Shown in pieces: positions 37,346 to 38,195 of a DNA stretch of 38,195 bases. Numbering within the stretch: position 1 is the first letter of the stretch; every line of letters begins with the position of its first letter. The translations under genes were made by a program, and so were the position numbers. The DNA comes from Candidatus Ghiorseimicrobium undicola (GTDB lineage Bacteria > Omnitrophota > Gorgyraeia > Ghiorseimicrobiales > Ghiorseimicrobiaceae): the NCBI GenBank assembly GCA_002796125.1, contig PCWA01000073.1, positions 1-38,195 of the forward strand. The letters run 5' to 3'. The notes beneath the pieces were generated by a model. It made no database searches. It was not told the origin of the DNA and was given only the letters and a program-made list of their open reading frames with translations.

Positions 37346-38182
37346 ATGAAAATAAATATCGCGAAAAGTTCCGGATTCTGTTTTGGGGTAAGGCGGGCGA
37401 TTAATACCGGCCTTAAACTTGCCCGCGGCAGGCATAAAACATATATTTTGGGTGATATCGTTCACAACAATTATGTCGTCAAAGACCTGGAAAAACAGGG
37501 AATAAAAAAAATACTCGCTATAAAACCAATCAACGATGCAGCGCTTATAATAAGCGCCCATGGCGCAGCCAGGCGTATATTCTTAAGAGCCAAGTCATGC
37601 GGCTATAAAATAGTCGATGCGACCTGCCCCAAAGTCAAAGACATTTATAAAATCGCGCGCTCACTGGAAAAAAACCGGCAGATAATTATAATCGGAGACC
37701 TTAACCATGAAGAGGTCAAAGGCATTGCCGGGCAACTCAGACAATGCGCGATAACCGTAGAATCGGCGCATAACCTGCCGGTTAAAAAACTAAAAAATAT
37801 CGCCAAAGCCGCCGTAGTGACGCAATCGACGCAAACAATTGAGAATATCGAAAGGATTATGCGGCGCCTTGAAAGAATCATCCCTGACGTCAAGCTTTAT
37901 AATACGGTATGCCGCACCACGATGATAAAACAAGAGGAGATTAAAACGCTGCCGAAAGAAAATGACATAGTATTGATTATCGGCTCTCCCACAAGCGCCA
38001 ATACTAAACGCTTATACGAAATTTCCCGCGCGATAAATAAAAAAACCTACTGGATTGAAAACTCAAAAGGAATAAAAAAATCCTGGTTTAGGGATATCAA
38101 AAGCGTGGGAATTATGGCAGGCGCCTCCACTCCGGATATAATTGTGCAAGAAATCGTAGCAAAGATAAAGCAAATGCGCTAA
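37346..38182 (+). CDS. ispH: 4-hydroxy-3-methylbut-2-enyl diphosphate reductase IspH
   Basis: This 278-residue protein ends with a normal stop at 38180-38182. The [4Fe-4S] cysteines are Cys12 (SGFCFGVRRA), Cys94 (DATCPKVKDI) and Cys189 (NTVCRTT). The conserved phrases GDIVHNN, AHGA, TQST, GSPTSANTKRL and GIMAGASTPDIIVQEI are all present. It makes the last step of the methylerythritol phosphate route, producing isopentenyl and dimethylallyl diphosphate, and its cluster is oxygen-sensitive. It is the only plus-strand gene in the window. The length is at the short end of the family. Confidence 0.97.
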   Translation: MKINIAKSSGFCFGVRRAINTGLKLARGRHKTYILGDIVHNNYVVKDLEKQGIKKILAIKPINDAALIISAHGAARRIFLRAKSCGYKIVDATCPKVKDIYKIARSLEKNRQIIIIGDLNHEEVKGIAGQLRQCAITVESAHNLPVKKLKNIAKAAVVTQSTQTIENIERIMRRLERIIPDVKLYNTVCRTTMIKQEEIKTLPKENDIVLIIGSPTSANTKRLYEISRAINKKTYWIENSKGIKKSWFRDIKSVGIMAGASTPDIIVQEIVAKIKQMR

Positions 38183-38195
38183 CCGCACCTAAGCT

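Noticed and set aside
1-38195. CRISPR arrays, tRNA, rRNA and prophage
   Set aside because: No regularly spaced repeats, cloverleaf sequences, ribosomal RNA stretches or phage structural genes were seen on either strand.

Overview
The window reads as chromosome from an anaerobic Gram-negative bacterium of roughly mid-40s percent GC, probably an uncultured candidate-phylum organism. The mix of a type IV pilus/type II secretion operon, AsmA-like envelope proteins, three GH57 glycosidases with a DUF4912 protein, a nickel CO dehydrogenase operon and a large oxygen-detoxification set is most reminiscent of Omnitrophota. That assignment is inference, because no rRNA or other phylogenetic marker is present. 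All genes except ispH at the right edge lie on the minus strand, so transcription runs right to left. No rRNA, tRNA or CRISPR was found.

Layout, left to right. 1-5081: pilus/secretion operon (PilX-like, PilW-like and PilV-like minor pseudopilins, a GspG-type pseudopilin, PilC/GspF, PilB/GspE) headed by a CheY-like receiver. 5153-8579: an AsmA-like protein with a DUF3568-like tail, a bacterioferritin-like protein, a 41-residue desulforedoxin, and an amino acid permease fused to a PTS EIIA domain. 8925-11439: a large AsmA-like protein and a TPR protein. 11512-12558: a receiver protein and an HTH-receiver protein. 12682-13421: a hemerythrin, a 58-residue half-ferritin and a possible 15-residue Cys-rich peptide. 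13631-15959: CNNM-like protein, ornithine cyclodeaminase-like enzyme and cupin. 16101-19122: redox cluster (hypothetical, rubredoxin, AhpF-like thioredoxin reductase, glutaredoxin, erythrin, superoxide reductase). 19236-25914: alpha-glucan cluster (DUF2934, three GH57 enzymes, DUF4912). 26063-28013: flavoprotein, rubrerythrin, PNPOx-fold protein and a second desulforedoxin-like protein. 28146-34574: probable single operon cooC-cooS-metV-ferredoxin-nfu-hrb-fprA, closed by a hairpin. 34681-36972: Rrf2-led operon (Rrf2, HD protein, a paralogue of the ferredoxin protein's C-terminal domain, a small siroheme-reductase-like protein). 37346-38182: ispH on the plus strand.

How the genes fit together: an anaerobic C1 and iron-sulfur metabolism (CooS, MetV, siroheme protein, Nfu, IspH) is surrounded by systems that remove oxygen, superoxide and peroxide (FprA/Hrb, superoxide reductase, rubrerythrins, ferritin-like proteins, hemerythrin) and by their electron carriers (rubredoxin, desulforedoxins, AhpF-like reductase, glutaredoxin). 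Rrf2 carries three cysteines spaced as in iron-sulfur sensing members and has a palindrome across its own promoter.

The least explained structures are non-coding. First, a family of four MITE-like repeats (8733, 13500, 18052, 37081) has short inverted termini and stem-loops; one 12-bp stem shows three adjacent compensated base-pair changes between the two long copies. Second, a hairpin-plus-Shine-Dalgarno leader is shared by two unrelated genes (11902-11952 and 28020-28071), also with a compensated stem change and with its loop inverted. Third, tandem PerR-box-like sequences overlap the promoter of the HTH-receiver gene.
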